DNA of 64,000 nt, taken from Aporrectodea caliginosa. Lineage: Eukaryota > Annelida > Clitellata > Crassiclitellata > Lumbricidae. Positions 34,564 to 43,012 of this stretch are shown piece by piece; positions within the stretch are counted from its first letter, which is position 1, and each line of letters opens with the position of its first letter. The stretch is from NCBI GenBank assembly GCA_020284085.1, contig JACEVL010000482.1, positions 763,001-827,000 on the forward strand, in the 5' to 3' direction. The notes under the pieces were generated by a model. The model worked only from the letters and a program-made list of their open reading frames with translations, had not been told where the DNA came from and searched no databases. Made by a program: the position numbers and the translations under genes.

Positions 34564-35226
34564 ATGGAGCTGACTTTGCCAGAAGCGAAACAATTAATGA
34601 AACAACACAAGATTAGTGGGAGATCATTTCTAAACAAATCGCAAATTATTTCACTGTTAATCGAGAAAGGAGTGCTTTCGCGGAAGGACTTGAGCACGAG
34701 CAAAAATCACGATAGGTTGAAACGTATAAGAAAGCATCCGAGACGCGTAGAAATTTTTGAGTATCGGTCGATATACTCCGCGGCTAAAGCGTTCAATCAA
34801 AACCCGGGCTTCATAGCGATGTTTAATGGGAAAGTTTATAAAAATAGATACGAAATTAGAGTGTGCGAGGATGAGAAAGATCTAATCGACTTCACTGAGA
34901 GTGAGGAGAGTACTAGTACAAGCAGTGATGAAAGTTGTGATGAGAGTACTTGTGTTACCACTAGTGAGGAGATTACCACTAGTGAGGAGATTACCACTAG
35001 TGTTGAGAGTACTTGTGTTACCAGCAGTGATGAGAGTTACAGCTGCAGTGAGGAGAGTAGTACCAGCAGTGATGAGAGTTACAGCTGCAGTGAGGAGATT
35101 ACCACTAGTGATGAAAGTACCAGCAACGATGAGAGTGGTAAAGCAGTGACGAGAGTTACAGCTGCAGTGATGAAAGTACAAGCAGCAATGCGGAGAGCAG
35201 CGGCGGCGATGAGGAGAAAGAACTAA
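34564..35226 (+). CDS. SAP-like/NUMOD1-like protein with acidic Ser-rich repeats
   Basis: The 220-residue frame starts after a TATATAAAATAAATAAA leader. Residues ~1-40 (LTLPEAKQLMKQHKISGRSF then IISLLIEKG) resemble a SAP/Rho-N-type helix-turn-helix nucleic-acid binding motif, also seen at the start of the cassette polymerase. Residues ~58-96 (EIFEYRSIYSAAKAF ... NGKVYKNRYEI) resemble NUMOD1, a DNA-binding module of homing nucleases. Residues ~115-188 are acidic Ser/Glu/Thr repeats such as SSDESYSCSEE. The last ~33 residues turn Ala/Arg-rich because the frame slips by one base against the repeat unit near 35133-35145; the acidic pattern continues in the neighbouring frame. The 3' end is therefore probably altered by an indel. 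No nuclease catalytic motif is seen. Confidence 0.55.
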   Translation: MELTLPEAKQLMKQHKISGRSFLNKSQIISLLIEKGVLSRKDLSTSKNHDRLKRIRKHPRRVEIFEYRSIYSAAKAFNQNPGFIAMFNGKVYKNRYEIRVCEDEKDLIDFTESEESTSTSSDESCDESTCVTTSEEITTSEEITTSVESTCVTSSDESYSCSEESSTSSDESYSCSEEITTSDESTSNDESGKAVTRVTAAVMKVQAAMRRAAAAMRRKN

Positions 35227-35289
35227 TTAATACCGGTTAATTATAAGAATTTAAATAGAACTGAATAATTTCTATTTAAATTTCGCTAT

Positions 35290-36393
35290 TTATGTATCGT
35301 AAATGTATAATTGCATGAGCTCAATTCCCTGGTTAAGCCACTCATCGTCCGTTACCGTAACTCTGTAATACTTATAAGCGGTCGTCGTTGAAACATTATA
35401 AAATGCCGGAAGCGCTAGTACCGCAGCATTCGTTGATAATAATGCCGTAAACGTTGTTCCATCGTTACTCCCGGTGAGACTAAGACCTTGAAAAGACAAT
35501 GCAGTCTTGAACGAGAGTCTCCAAATTATAACAGGCTCGGGACATTCTATCTGTATCCAAGCCGTTATATTATCACCTTCAATCCAAGCAGCGCTGGATG
35601 TGAGATTGTTAAAAGCTCTGTAAGCCTCGTGTCCGACCTTACTCGAACTGGCACTAGCGATGAAACCGGTTACACTATCGTTTGCTTCCAAATTAGGAAT
35701 ATATCCGACGCGACACTTTTTCCAAGACTTATCGACGTAATTCTTCGTAGCCGCGTCTTGGGCTTCGGCGGGATCGTGTAAACCGACGATATATTTTTCA
35801 TTCATCGTGATATTTTGATACAGTTCGATTCTACGATCGGTAGACGATTTACAGAATCTTATAATATCGTTCTCCCCTAGCTTGCATAAAAATCCATCAG
35901 TTGTTTGCAATGTAATAGGAGCGTTCGCCTGACATTGCATTTTATTCGTCATACTACCCAACAATAAAACGAATTGTTTATTTCCTCTCACATCCTTGCA
36001 ACCCATTGTGCGCGTACGATCGGCGCCGAAGTTTAACAATAGATTACCCGTCATAGTATCTCCAGTCTTCGATACCTTAGTAGCATCTCGTTCGTCAACG
36101 TATTTCTTGTTAGCTAAATGGTCGTCGGCGGTTGGAGCCGCGCTATTAGTGATTTTATCAGCGACTAGAGCAGTAGCCTGGCTAAAGCTAATGGCTTCAT
36201 CACCGTTACCAGCTGAGGGATAATCGAGCGGTAATCCAACGAGGAGATGACCACCCATATCTATATCTCCGGTAATGTCGTTGCTTCCATCCAACCTTAG
36301 AAAAGTATTATTTATCTGAGTTAGCGTAACACCACCGGCTACAACTCTCTGCGTGGATCCTGAATCTGTATGGCCAAATTTGTCAACAGGCAT
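35290..36393 (-). CDS. Fibre-like protein 1 with discoidin-like head
   Basis: A 367-residue intact frame. The first ~60 residues (MPVDKFGHTDSGSTQRVVAG, FLRLDGSNDITGDIDMGG) are nearly the same as in fibre-like protein 2 and resemble tail-fibre attachment modules. LANKKYVDERDATK and AATKNYVDKSW at about 90 and 225 are further repeats of the KKYVD type common in viral fibres. The C-terminal ~130 residues (HEAYRAFNN, AAWIEG, WIQIECPEPVIIWRLSF, YKYYRVTVTDDEW) look like an F5/8 type C (discoidin) beta-sandwich, often a glycan or lipid binder. The likely role is a virion surface attachment fibre; this rests on similarity by eye. Confidence 0.65.
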   Translation of the reverse strand: MPVDKFGHTDSGSTQRVVAGGVTLTQINNTFLRLDGSNDITGDIDMGGHLLVGLPLDYPSAGNGDEAISFSQATALVADKITNSAAPTADDHLANKKYVDERDATKVSKTGDTMTGNLLLNFGADRTRTMGCKDVRGNKQFVLLLGSMTNKMQCQANAPITLQTTDGFLCKLGENDIIRFCKSSTDRRIELYQNITMNEKYIVGLHDPAEAQDAATKNYVDKSWKKCRVGYIPNLEANDSVTGFIASASSSKVGHEAYRAFNNLTSSAAWIEGDNITAWIQIECPEPVIIWRLSFKTALSFQGLSLTGSNDGTTFTALLSTNAAVLALPAFYNVSTTTAYKYYRVTVTDDEWLNQGIELMQLYIYDT

Positions 36394-36425
36394 GTTGCGT
36401 TTTTAATAAATGCGATATTATTTCT
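36394..36425 (-). promoter_or_regulatory. Shared AT-rich motif upstream of fibre-like gene 1
   Basis: Reading the minus strand, TAATATCGCATTTATTAAAAACG lies within 30 bp of the start codon (written here as one motif in two parts: TAATATCG then TTAAAAACG). The same two parts occur before fibre-like gene 2 at 37378-37405. This suggests a common late-type promoter; inferred from two occurrences only. Confidence 0.45.
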
Positions 36426-36519
36426 TAGTATAAATCGTTCGCTAAGGAAACAAACTCTGCGCGATTTAGAAACATATCGTTTGTATACGCGCGATATGTT
36501 TCTATAGTCCACGATATAT

Positions 36520-37377
36520 TTAGTACAGAAACTCAACCTGCAATCCGCATCCACTAGCACTGTTAACGAGTGTTGTAGTAGAGCATGAGGCATTTGTTCT
36601 TATTCGTATACCGATCCGGTTACCAACGTCTAGAGAAACGGCAGGGCTTGGTAATGTAGTAGATGTATCCCATATAGTACCACTGGTATCGTTCCGTACT
36701 CCATAGTCCATAGTTTCGATTAGCCCACTCCTGATAATAGCGTATGAAACACGTAGCGATGAACCCAAAGGTGTGGGGGATGCGAGATATTTAATATTCA
36801 CGAACCCACCTAATCTATATACGCCCGTGCGAGGAATAGTTATTAAACCGATCGCCGTCGTATACGCCGAATCCGTATTTATATCTATGGCAGTTAATTT
36901 ATTATGCATTGCTTCAACGTCTTCGCGTTCAGCTCCTACACGTATTTCCACCCCACTCTCCCGTGTTTCTCTTAACGCGCAAATAGACGCTCCGGTTGTT
37001 GGCCTCCAGTTCGGCGATAACGCGGGCGCTGCTGTAATAGGCCCAGCTATTCCTTCGAATCTGTATATAATTCCGCTCGTAGTATTTCTAACTAGATTAC
37101 CCGGAGATACCTTCATTCCAGAAACGTAATCTCTAATGGCGTTCGAAGCAACGCGTAGGTCGACGTATTTCTTATTAGTTAGATGATTATCTTCGGATGG
37201 AGTATACGTCGTCGATAGGCCCTCGATTGTCTTGCCGCCTAGGTCTAAATTTCCTACGAAGGCGTTAGTACCATCTCGCCTTACAAAAGTATTATTTACT
37301 TGCGTTAACGTAACGCCTCCGGCTACAACTCGTTGCATATTACCAGAGTCCGTATGACCAAATTTGTCAACAGGCAT
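36520..37377 (-). CDS. Fibre-like protein 2 with C1q/TNF-like head
   Basis: A 285-residue intact frame. The N-terminal ~60 residues are paralogous to fibre-like protein 1 (MPVDKFGHTDSG, RVVAGGVTLTQ, FVRRDGTNAFVG), followed by a LTNKKYVDLRV module. The C-terminal ~135 residues (DINTDSAYTTAIGLITIP, GVYRLGGFVNIKY, VSLDVGNRIGIRI) have the pattern of C1q/TNF-like jelly-roll heads, which trimerise. It lies 126 bp from the next gene downstream and 28 bp from the protease gene upstream. A shared anchor with exchanged heads suggests alternative receptor-binding fibres. Virion location is inference. Confidence 0.65.
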   Translation of the reverse strand: MPVDKFGHTDSGNMQRVVAGGVTLTQVNNTFVRRDGTNAFVGNLDLGGKTIEGLSTTYTPSEDNHLTNKKYVDLRVASNAIRDYVSGMKVSPGNLVRNTTSGIIYRFEGIAGPITAAPALSPNWRPTTGASICALRETRESGVEIRVGAEREDVEAMHNKLTAIDINTDSAYTTAIGLITIPRTGVYRLGGFVNIKYLASPTPLGSSLRVSYAIIRSGLIETMDYGVRNDTSGTIWDTSTTLPSPAVSLDVGNRIGIRIRTNASCSTTTLVNSASGCGLQVEFLY

Positions 37378-37405
37378 CGTTTTTAAAATATACGATATTA
37401 ATTTA
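37378..37405 (-). promoter_or_regulatory. Shared AT-rich motif upstream of fibre-like gene 2
   Basis: The minus strand reads TTAATATCGTAT then TTTTAAAAACG directly before the start codon, matching the motif at 36394-36425. It occupies the whole 28-bp gap after the protease stop codon. Confidence 0.45.
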
Positions 37406-37840
37406 TTAATATAGATCGTTTAAAACTTCTTGAAATTTACAACCATCGTTACATATTTTCTTTAGCACGTATAGACACAGATGCCCACAGAAGACTTCGT
37501 TGTCCGGCTGTATTCGCTCGCTGTTGTAATATACGGGATCGCCTAAATACTTTAACAGTTCAGTAGGTGGCGGTAATCCGTAGCTGTCGAAATAAAACTT
37601 GTCGTTACCGTTCTTAAAAAAGCTGCAGTAGTGGGTCCCCTTCCCATTAGAATCATCTAGGTTCAATATTCCGCACTCGTTCCGTCTTGGTTTTTTCGGT
37701 AGAGCGTCTCGCATAAAAAATCCTCTGAAATTATTTATATTCAGCTTCTTCGCAGCATCTAATAACTCGAAATTTGTTAACGCTTTATTCGGAAGAACTA
37801 CGCCTTCAACGTCTATGTTTTTTACAGTAGCAGCACTCAT
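37406..37840 (-). CDS. Adenain-like cysteine protease
   Basis: A 144-residue frame with the adenovirus-type protease layout. His70 is in GTHYCSFF, Asp85 in FYFDSYG, Gln111 in RIQPDNE and Cys118 in VFCGHLCLYVL. The Gln-to-Cys spacing of seven residues equals that of adenain, and the order H, D/E, Q, C is the family's catalytic set. It is shorter than adenovirus proteases (~204 residues), as usual for Polinton enzymes. The role in relatives is maturation of capsid proteins, yet no capsid gene is visible here. The start lies one base from the stop of the HNH gene, and a TATAAAATG context precedes it. All key residues are present. Confidence 0.85.
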   Translation of the reverse strand: MSAATVKNIDVEGVVLPNKALTNFELLDAAKKLNINNFRGFFMRDALPKKPRRNECGILNLDDSNGKGTHYCSFFKNGNDKFYFDSYGLPPPTELLKYLGDPVYYNSERIQPDNEVFCGHLCLYVLKKICNDGCKFQEVLNDLY

Positions 37841-37841
37841 T

Positions 37842-38534
37842 TTATATTTCTGCTAAATGTTTTATAAAGTAATCCGCTTTCACTTCCTGTATAACATACA
37901 GCCAAAGATCTATTTTATTTGATTTCTGGATATTTTTAACCGGTGATAAAGGACGTATGTTTTTCCAGTTCATAGCTTTAAAAAGTTCTTCCTCATCTAA
38001 CAAATTGAATGAAGAAATCGGTAAAACGTGGTCATGGTGCCACGCCGAGCCATAGTTATCCATACTCATTCCTTCTTCGAATTGAAATTTAATCCATTTG
38101 GTGAAGATTTCATAGTCGATACCGATAAGTCGTAGCGTTGATTGTGATTTCGACTTGCCTTTCAATGCTTCACTAAGTCTACTTCTCAGATTTGAAACGA
38201 GTCTAAATTCCGGGTCATATAACTTTCGGGTTTTACAATACGCGTTATTATATTTATTTTTGCAATTTTTACATAAATTCTCAAACCCGTCTTTGGCATA
38301 CCTGTTTTTACGGTATTCAAAAATATTCTTTTCTCTATTACAACAGCTGCAAACTTTTTTAGCTTTCATTTCCCTCGTCTTGAGTTGAGAATATTTTAAC
38401 CTAAATTCCTTTGCTTTGTTATTGCTGCACGTTCTACAATAAGCTTGATACCCACTCTTACTATATTTATATTTATTAAATTCGTTTAAGCTTTTTTCAA
38501 TTTGGCATTTAGCACATATTTTATTAACTTCCAT
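37842..38534 (-). CDS. HNH endonuclease with two zinc-ribbon repeats
   Basis: A 230-residue intact frame. Residues ~8-37 and ~62-92 are two similar CxxC...CxxC modules (CAKCQIEKSLNEF, YCRTC; CSCCNREKNIFEY, LCKNC). The C-terminal part has the HNH motif WHHDHVLPISSFNL (~165) followed by NWKNIRPLSPVKNIQKSNKI, where Asn and the final basic residues complete the beta-beta-alpha metal site. It is likely a DNA-nicking or cleaving enzyme of the element. Homing or resolvase-like roles are both possible. It sits 11 bp after the polymerase gene. A TATAAAATGG context precedes the start codon. Confidence 0.75.
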   Translation of the reverse strand: MEVNKICAKCQIEKSLNEFNKYKYSKSGYQAYCRTCSNNKAKEFRLKYSQLKTREMKAKKVCSCCNREKNIFEYRKNRYAKDGFENLCKNCKNKYNNAYCKTRKLYDPEFRLVSNLRSRLSEALKGKSKSQSTLRLIGIDYEIFTKWIKFQFEEGMSMDNYGSAWHHDHVLPISSFNLLDEEELFKAMNWKNIRPLSPVKNIQKSNKIDLWLYVIQEVKADYFIKHLAEI

Positions 38535-38545
38535 TTTATATCCGT

Positions 38546-41500
38546 TTATTTATTCTTTTCTTTAAGCGAATAGTGACCGTACGATAAAGTGTGAACACCG
38601 TCATGCTGAATCAATCGCTTATCGTCGTCTGCTGATAGAGCCACTTTATTCACTTCCTCTGTGTAGATTTCATGTAGGTGGGATCGAATCACATTCATCG
38701 TTCTTGACTGTACTCGTTTAGTGAAAAGACAGTCTTTGTAGTTATCGTGAGTTATCGCGTTCTTAACTACAGACCTCTTCACCCCTTTGCACTTTTTGTG
38801 ATCTACGCCTGACATTTTGTATGAATATAACTTCGACCTCAATCCAACGAACTCTTCGATCTGTTTGCCTGCCACTTCGTCCTTAAACATACCAATAACC
38901 TTTTTATTCACTCCGTGTTCTATGCCAGATGAATGGTCCTTTGGGTAATCGCTTGTGTCAAACCTGCTTCTAATATCAGGAGCGATATCAGCGTAAAAAT
39001 CGTCTGTTTTAATTTCATAAGCTAGAGAATCCGTGTCTGTGAATAACAGTTTTGACCTATCTCCGTATTTCTTCTTAATGTAATTATAGTGAAAATCAAA
39101 CATTAAATTTTTACTTAAATCTAAGATACTCATGCCTAAGTATATAGGCTTGTTATAATATAGCTTCGTTCGTTTCATATGAATCGCGATTAGGTTTTCA
39201 TCAAAAATTGTGCGAGTGTCGTAGTTAGTTTTCGCTGTTAATTTTATCGCTTGCTTTTCGCTGGAAACTAGTTTAATATCTACGTGATTCTCTATATTTT
39301 CACAAGTTTTCCCAAAGACACTATTATTCATTAACTTAAAAAAGTCTTTCTCAAAATCGTTAGTAGCCCTAGTCCTCAGGCCGGTATTTAGATCTATATA
39401 TTTTTTCAGCCAAGCACTTTCTTCGAACTTAATTCCACGATGAATTTTGGTTATCCTCAATCCTAAACTTTCGTACAGCTTTAAATTTTCGTAATGAACT
39501 ATATACTTTACTTTGTCGTTTAGGTTTGGAATAAGTTTAGGCACGGTCGAAGATTCAGGTGTAACACTCTCTGGAGCGAGCGGGTAGTCATTATGAAGAT
39601 CATGCAGATCTTTCGAATAATGTAGGTTCACTTCTAAAATACTAGGCGTCGTTCTCCAATCGTTTAGCTCTTCATCACTCATCCACTTAAACCCATGGGT
39701 TGGTAGCGGTTTGCACATCGCCCAACCGTATAAATTATTCGCGTCAAGGTACGCTATAAACGACGAAGGCTTGCTCGCGTCGAACGAGGGCATGTACTTA
39801 TTATTCGCCTGCGCATAACGATGCGAAATTGTGCTAACACCACCTCTGGTTCCGTGTTTAACCATCAGTATCATATCGTAGTCGCTTAATAATTCCAACT
39901 TTACACCGGTCAACTTTAAAGCAGCATCCCAAGCAAGACCCGGGGAAGTATAATACCAAGCGGGGTCGAGATCGTAGTTCTCGCAGCACACGTCTCTGAA
40001 ATTCTCAAAGACATCGGCGAGTAGGAGAACATCAGACAGATTATATAAATCGTGGTATTCTCGCAATGTTTTACATCCAAATTCATTCCATACCACCCGT
40101 GCGTGATCGTAATCTTCATCGTTGATGTCCGAGTCGATTAGTTTAGAATAGAATGCGGATTTGGGAGGTAATTCGGTTTCGTTTAATCTTTCAACGCCAC
40201 AGACATAATCGTAAGGGTAGACTCCTTTTTTGAGTAATAGATCGAGCTGCCTACCTTTATAAAATTCACCTACATTCTTACACTGATCTTTGCTTAGGTT
40301 CCTCGATAATGCATCGAGACTGGAGGGCATGAATCTAAAACTGTCAATGAAACGTAATTCGCGTTTAACCTCTACTTCCTTATTTTCTTTATTCACAAAC
40401 TTATCAACCACAACTTCTCTGCTAAATGAGATGTATTTTTCTTCATTACAAGGTATGCAATTAATCTTTTCGTTATCAGCGCCTCGTAGTTTCTTCACGA
40501 AAAGATGAGCATCGTATCCGGTTAAGTTATGTAGTAGTACCGGGAAAAACTTGGGGACCTTATAGCTTAAATTACAACTGTTATGGGTCGCCCCTCTGAA
40601 TTTACCAGTTAAATGACAGTGGTCACGAACTCGATCATCAGCTAGTTCGCCTTCGCAAATATGGCAAACAGTGGCCGAGTCGTATAGCTCCTTATCTTTC
40701 TTCCTGAATATCATTCTCTTTGGAAATTTAAATCGTTTATAAATATCTTTTATATTCTCTATAAGAGTGTCTATAAATATCTGCGCTACATCATCGTCTT
40801 CGTTCTCCGCTGTGAATGTTACGGGAGCTTGTGAATATAGGTCATCGTCGAAACATTTTATATAATAACAGAAAGAACTCGGAACGTGTTTTTGGTATTT
40901 GTTAGTATAGGACGCGTTAGGATTTGGTTGACAAGTGTCTATAGGTTTAATGAAGCTTTCGAAATCGGCGTACACTACGAAGGGGACTCTCATCTTTCTA
41001 TAATAATTTTTAAAACTCAACATAGTTCCTGGTTCTGGCAGTTCTATCTTTTGCGCTTCGTGTTGGGAACAGTACTCGGTGTGCCTGTTCAACGATTCCA
41101 CTTCTCTATAACCGTTTAAACATCTTCTACAATAGTGCATCGAATTATGAGATTTTTCTGTTCGCAAACTCATCAATTTGTTGAAGTTTTTGATCCAACA
41201 GTAATGCCTATTTTCTCCGTCGGATATAAGCATTAAGTCTACACAAACCTCGCTTTCATGCTTCGATATATATAATGGGTATACGTCTTTTTCGAAGCCG
41301 AATACGTTAACGCTAATGTTATTATTACGTTCGAATTTACCTATTATATTAGCATCAGCGGCAACTGGGAACGTGATGCCACTCCAATCGAGCTTCTTAG
41401 ATTGTTCTATTAAATCTCTAGTGATTCTATGCGGATTGTCTTCTGTTGGATTCAGCGCTCTAGTGATGCACCATTTAAAACATTCATCGTCGTCGTTGTT

Positions 41501-42427
41501 TTTCAAATTAATAATAGCCTTTTTATTAGCTAAATACTCAGGAAGTGGAATATAAGAACTACCTTTTAACGGTTGGTATTTTACCGTATCGATATCCAAC
41601 TTCGCAACGGATTTAAACCGCCAATTACTACCTCGCATCTGATAACTCGCCATGCTCTCTTTAATTTTATCCACTGCGCCGCTATATATTTCACCCACGT
41701 CAGTTGCGTCTAAAATGATCTCAGTCTTCGATTTAAAATTAGGTTCAGCTTCGACTACTTCCCCAGATTTCATATCTACTTTCTCCATCACACACATCAG
41801 ATTGAATTGAACTTTTACCCCTCGATTTTTCGTTAGCAGACTGACTACCTGCGGTCTTACAGCATTGAGGAAAGATGTGCAGTCGATTCCACCAGTTCCT
41901 TCAATCGTGTATCGCTTAGTAAATCCCTTAATAGCAGTCGCGGTCTCTAGGATTTCAATCTTCTTTTTATTGATTTTGCTAAAAATACTCGAAATCTTTG
42001 ACTTCAACGAGACTAATTTTTCATTCACGGGTTTCTTTTCTCGAGGAGCTACGAAATTAACCATCCAATCCGAAAAAGCGTTAAGTTTCGACCTTACCTT
42101 ATTCTTCGCTTCTGTCAAAACATTATTAAAACGAGATTTCCAATTATTAGACGGAGGTGTATACTTACCTGGAACAAGCGTTGGTACCTTAATGTCTGGA
42201 ACTGGAGCGTCTAGCAGATCGCTTCCGTGTCCGATCTTAACGCTTTGCATAAGTCTTGATGACACGAATTCTATGAGATCCGCTTTTAGCAACCTCGAAT
42301 AACCCTTCATGCCTTTCTCTTTGGCAATATTTCGTAATTGTTTTACTGATTTCGTCGAGCAGTCCATTTTATATACAGAAGATTTTTTTTCTTTAAGCTC
42401 TTTCGTAAAATCAAATGACGTGTTCAT
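38546..42427 (-). CDS. Protein-primed type B DNA polymerase
   Basis: A 1293-residue intact frame. Residues ~22-60 form a SAP/Rho-N-like helix pair (STKSVKQLRNIAKEKGMKGY). Near 311 is CFKWCITRALNP, the conserved N-terminal motif of Polinton polymerases. A C2H2-like YCRRCLNGY...HTEYC lies at ~430-460. The exonuclease motifs are Exo I YADFESF (~486), Exo II NLTGYDAHLF (~635) and Exo III YNLSDVLLLADVF (~795). Between Exo I and II lies an endonuclease VII-like zinc module CHICEGEL...DHCHLTGKFRGATHNSCN (~586-617). Polymerase motifs are A YLDANNLYGWAM (~893), B KLMNNSVFGKT (~1030) and C FTDTDSLAYEI (~1128). All catalytic acids are present. It would copy the element from a terminal protein primer; this mechanism is known for the family and inferred here. 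Confidence 0.92.
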   Translation of the reverse strand: MNTSFDFTKELKEKKSSVYKMDCSTKSVKQLRNIAKEKGMKGYSRLLKADLIEFVSSRLMQSVKIGHGSDLLDAPVPDIKVPTLVPGKYTPPSNNWKSRFNNVLTEAKNKVRSKLNAFSDWMVNFVAPREKKPVNEKLVSLKSKISSIFSKINKKKIEILETATAIKGFTKRYTIEGTGGIDCTSFLNAVRPQVVSLLTKNRGVKVQFNLMCVMEKVDMKSGEVVEAEPNFKSKTEIILDATDVGEIYSGAVDKIKESMASYQMRGSNWRFKSVAKLDIDTVKYQPLKGSSYIPLPEYLANKKAIINLKNNDDDECFKWCITRALNPTEDNPHRITRDLIEQSKKLDWSGITFPVAADANIIGKFERNNNISVNVFGFEKDVYPLYISKHESEVCVDLMLISDGENRHYCWIKNFNKLMSLRTEKSHNSMHYCRRCLNGYREVESLNRHTEYCSQHEAQKIELPEPGTMLSFKNYYRKMRVPFVVYADFESFIKPIDTCQPNPNASYTNKYQKHVPSSFCYYIKCFDDDLYSQAPVTFTAENEDDDVAQIFIDTLIENIKDIYKRFKFPKRMIFRKKDKELYDSATVCHICEGELADDRVRDHCHLTGKFRGATHNSCNLSYKVPKFFPVLLHNLTGYDAHLFVKKLRGADNEKINCIPCNEEKYISFSREVVVDKFVNKENKEVEVKRELRFIDSFRFMPSSLDALSRNLSKDQCKNVGEFYKGRQLDLLLKKGVYPYDYVCGVERLNETELPPKSAFYSKLIDSDINDEDYDHARVVWNEFGCKTLREYHDLYNLSDVLLLADVFENFRDVCCENYDLDPAWYYTSPGLAWDAALKLTGVKLELLSDYDMILMVKHGTRGGVSTISHRYAQANNKYMPSFDASKPSSFIAYLDANNLYGWAMCKPLPTHGFKWMSDEELNDWRTTPSILEVNLHYSKDLHDLHNDYPLAPESVTPESSTVPKLIPNLNDKVKYIVHYENLKLYESLGLRITKIHRGIKFEESAWLKKYIDLNTGLRTRATNDFEKDFFKLMNNSVFGKTCENIENHVDIKLVSSEKQAIKLTAKTNYDTRTIFDENLIAIHMKRTKLYYNKPIYLGMSILDLSKNLMFDFHYNYIKKKYGDRSKLLFTDTDSLAYEIKTDDFYADIAPDIRSRFDTSDYPKDHSSGIEHGVNKKVIGMFKDEVAGKQIEEFVGLRSKLYSYKMSGVDHKKCKGVKRSVVKNAITHDNYKDCLFTKRVQSRTMNVIRSHLHEIYTEEVNKVALSADDDKRLIQHDGVHTLSYGHYSLKEKNK

Positions 42428-42439
42428 TTTTGAGTAGTC

Positions 42440-42458
42440 TGGTTTATATATATATGAG
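42440..42458 (-). promoter_or_regulatory. TATA-like box of the polymerase gene
   Basis: CTCATATATATATAAACC on the minus strand lies about 15-30 bp before the start codon at 42427. The very short leader resembles the AT-rich leaders of the other cassette genes. Confidence 0.4.
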
Positions 42459-42470
42459 GAATTCGTTTTT

Positions 42471-43012
42471 CACACGAGCTTATATAGGCCATCAACTTAT
42501 ATACTCGAGGATCACCCCAACCATTACGCCATTGACTCATCGATCGATACCACGAGAATATTCCTAACTATTACACTCATAACTCGACGGGTGAGTCTTT
42601 ATCCTTTGCTTTTGACTAAACCTGAAATTTAAAGCTGTTTTAGGTGGAAATGATGGAATTTAAGCTAAATTGCCTTAACTGTTCTAGCCGCCTAGATTTA
42701 TAACTACGATCACAAATCGCACCAACACAATATTAAACATCGGCGCTCCATAGAGTGCCAAATCAACTATCTAACCGTATCAGCTCAATAGGAAGTGCCT
42801 TGAAATTAATACTACAGCGCTCCATAGAGTGCCCAGCCAATTATGAATTTCGCAACAGTATCTCTTCTCTTCGTATATCTCCGTAGGCCTATAAAGAACG
42901 GATCTGTTCAAGATCAGAGAAGGCATCTCTTGAAAGAAAGGAATGTTATCGTTCATTTTGAAATATAGAGCTTTGGTATTAAGACGCAGACGGCGTTGAA
43001 CTATAATTTCAG
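42471..43012. other. Junction between virus-like cassette and PARP copy A
   Basis: GCGCTCCATAGAGTGCC occurs twice, near 42743 and 42817, 75 bp apart. Homology with the intron before PARP copy B exon 4 (57555-57659) begins at about 42905 and continues into the exon. The right end of the cassette must lie between 42427 and about 42900, but no terminal repeat is recognisable. Confidence 0.5.

Larger units (their letters stand above)
34111..42470. mobile_element. Polinton/adintovirus-like cassette
   Basis: Seven closely packed genes make up the block. Two small genes are on the plus strand (34315-35226). Five are on the minus strand in transcription order: PolB, HNH nuclease, adenain-like protease, fibre-like 2, fibre-like 1. 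A protein-primed type B polymerase plus an adenovirus-type protease is the signature of Polintons/Mavericks and adintoviruses. Major and minor capsid proteins, FtsK/HerA-type ATPase and retroviral-type integrase, normally part of such elements, are not visible. I found no terminal inverted repeats, so outer limits are unknown. Most frames are intact, which suggests a recent or maintained insertion. It could instead be a truncated copy of a larger element. Confidence 0.85.

Noticed and set aside
34111..42890. Search for terminal inverted repeats of the virus-like cassette
   Set aside because: Comparing 33.3-34.3 kb with the reverse complement of 42.4-42.9 kb by eye gave no convincing match. 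The flanking 340-bp repeats at 33767 and 44865 are direct and belong to a separate MITE family with its own CCGG sites.
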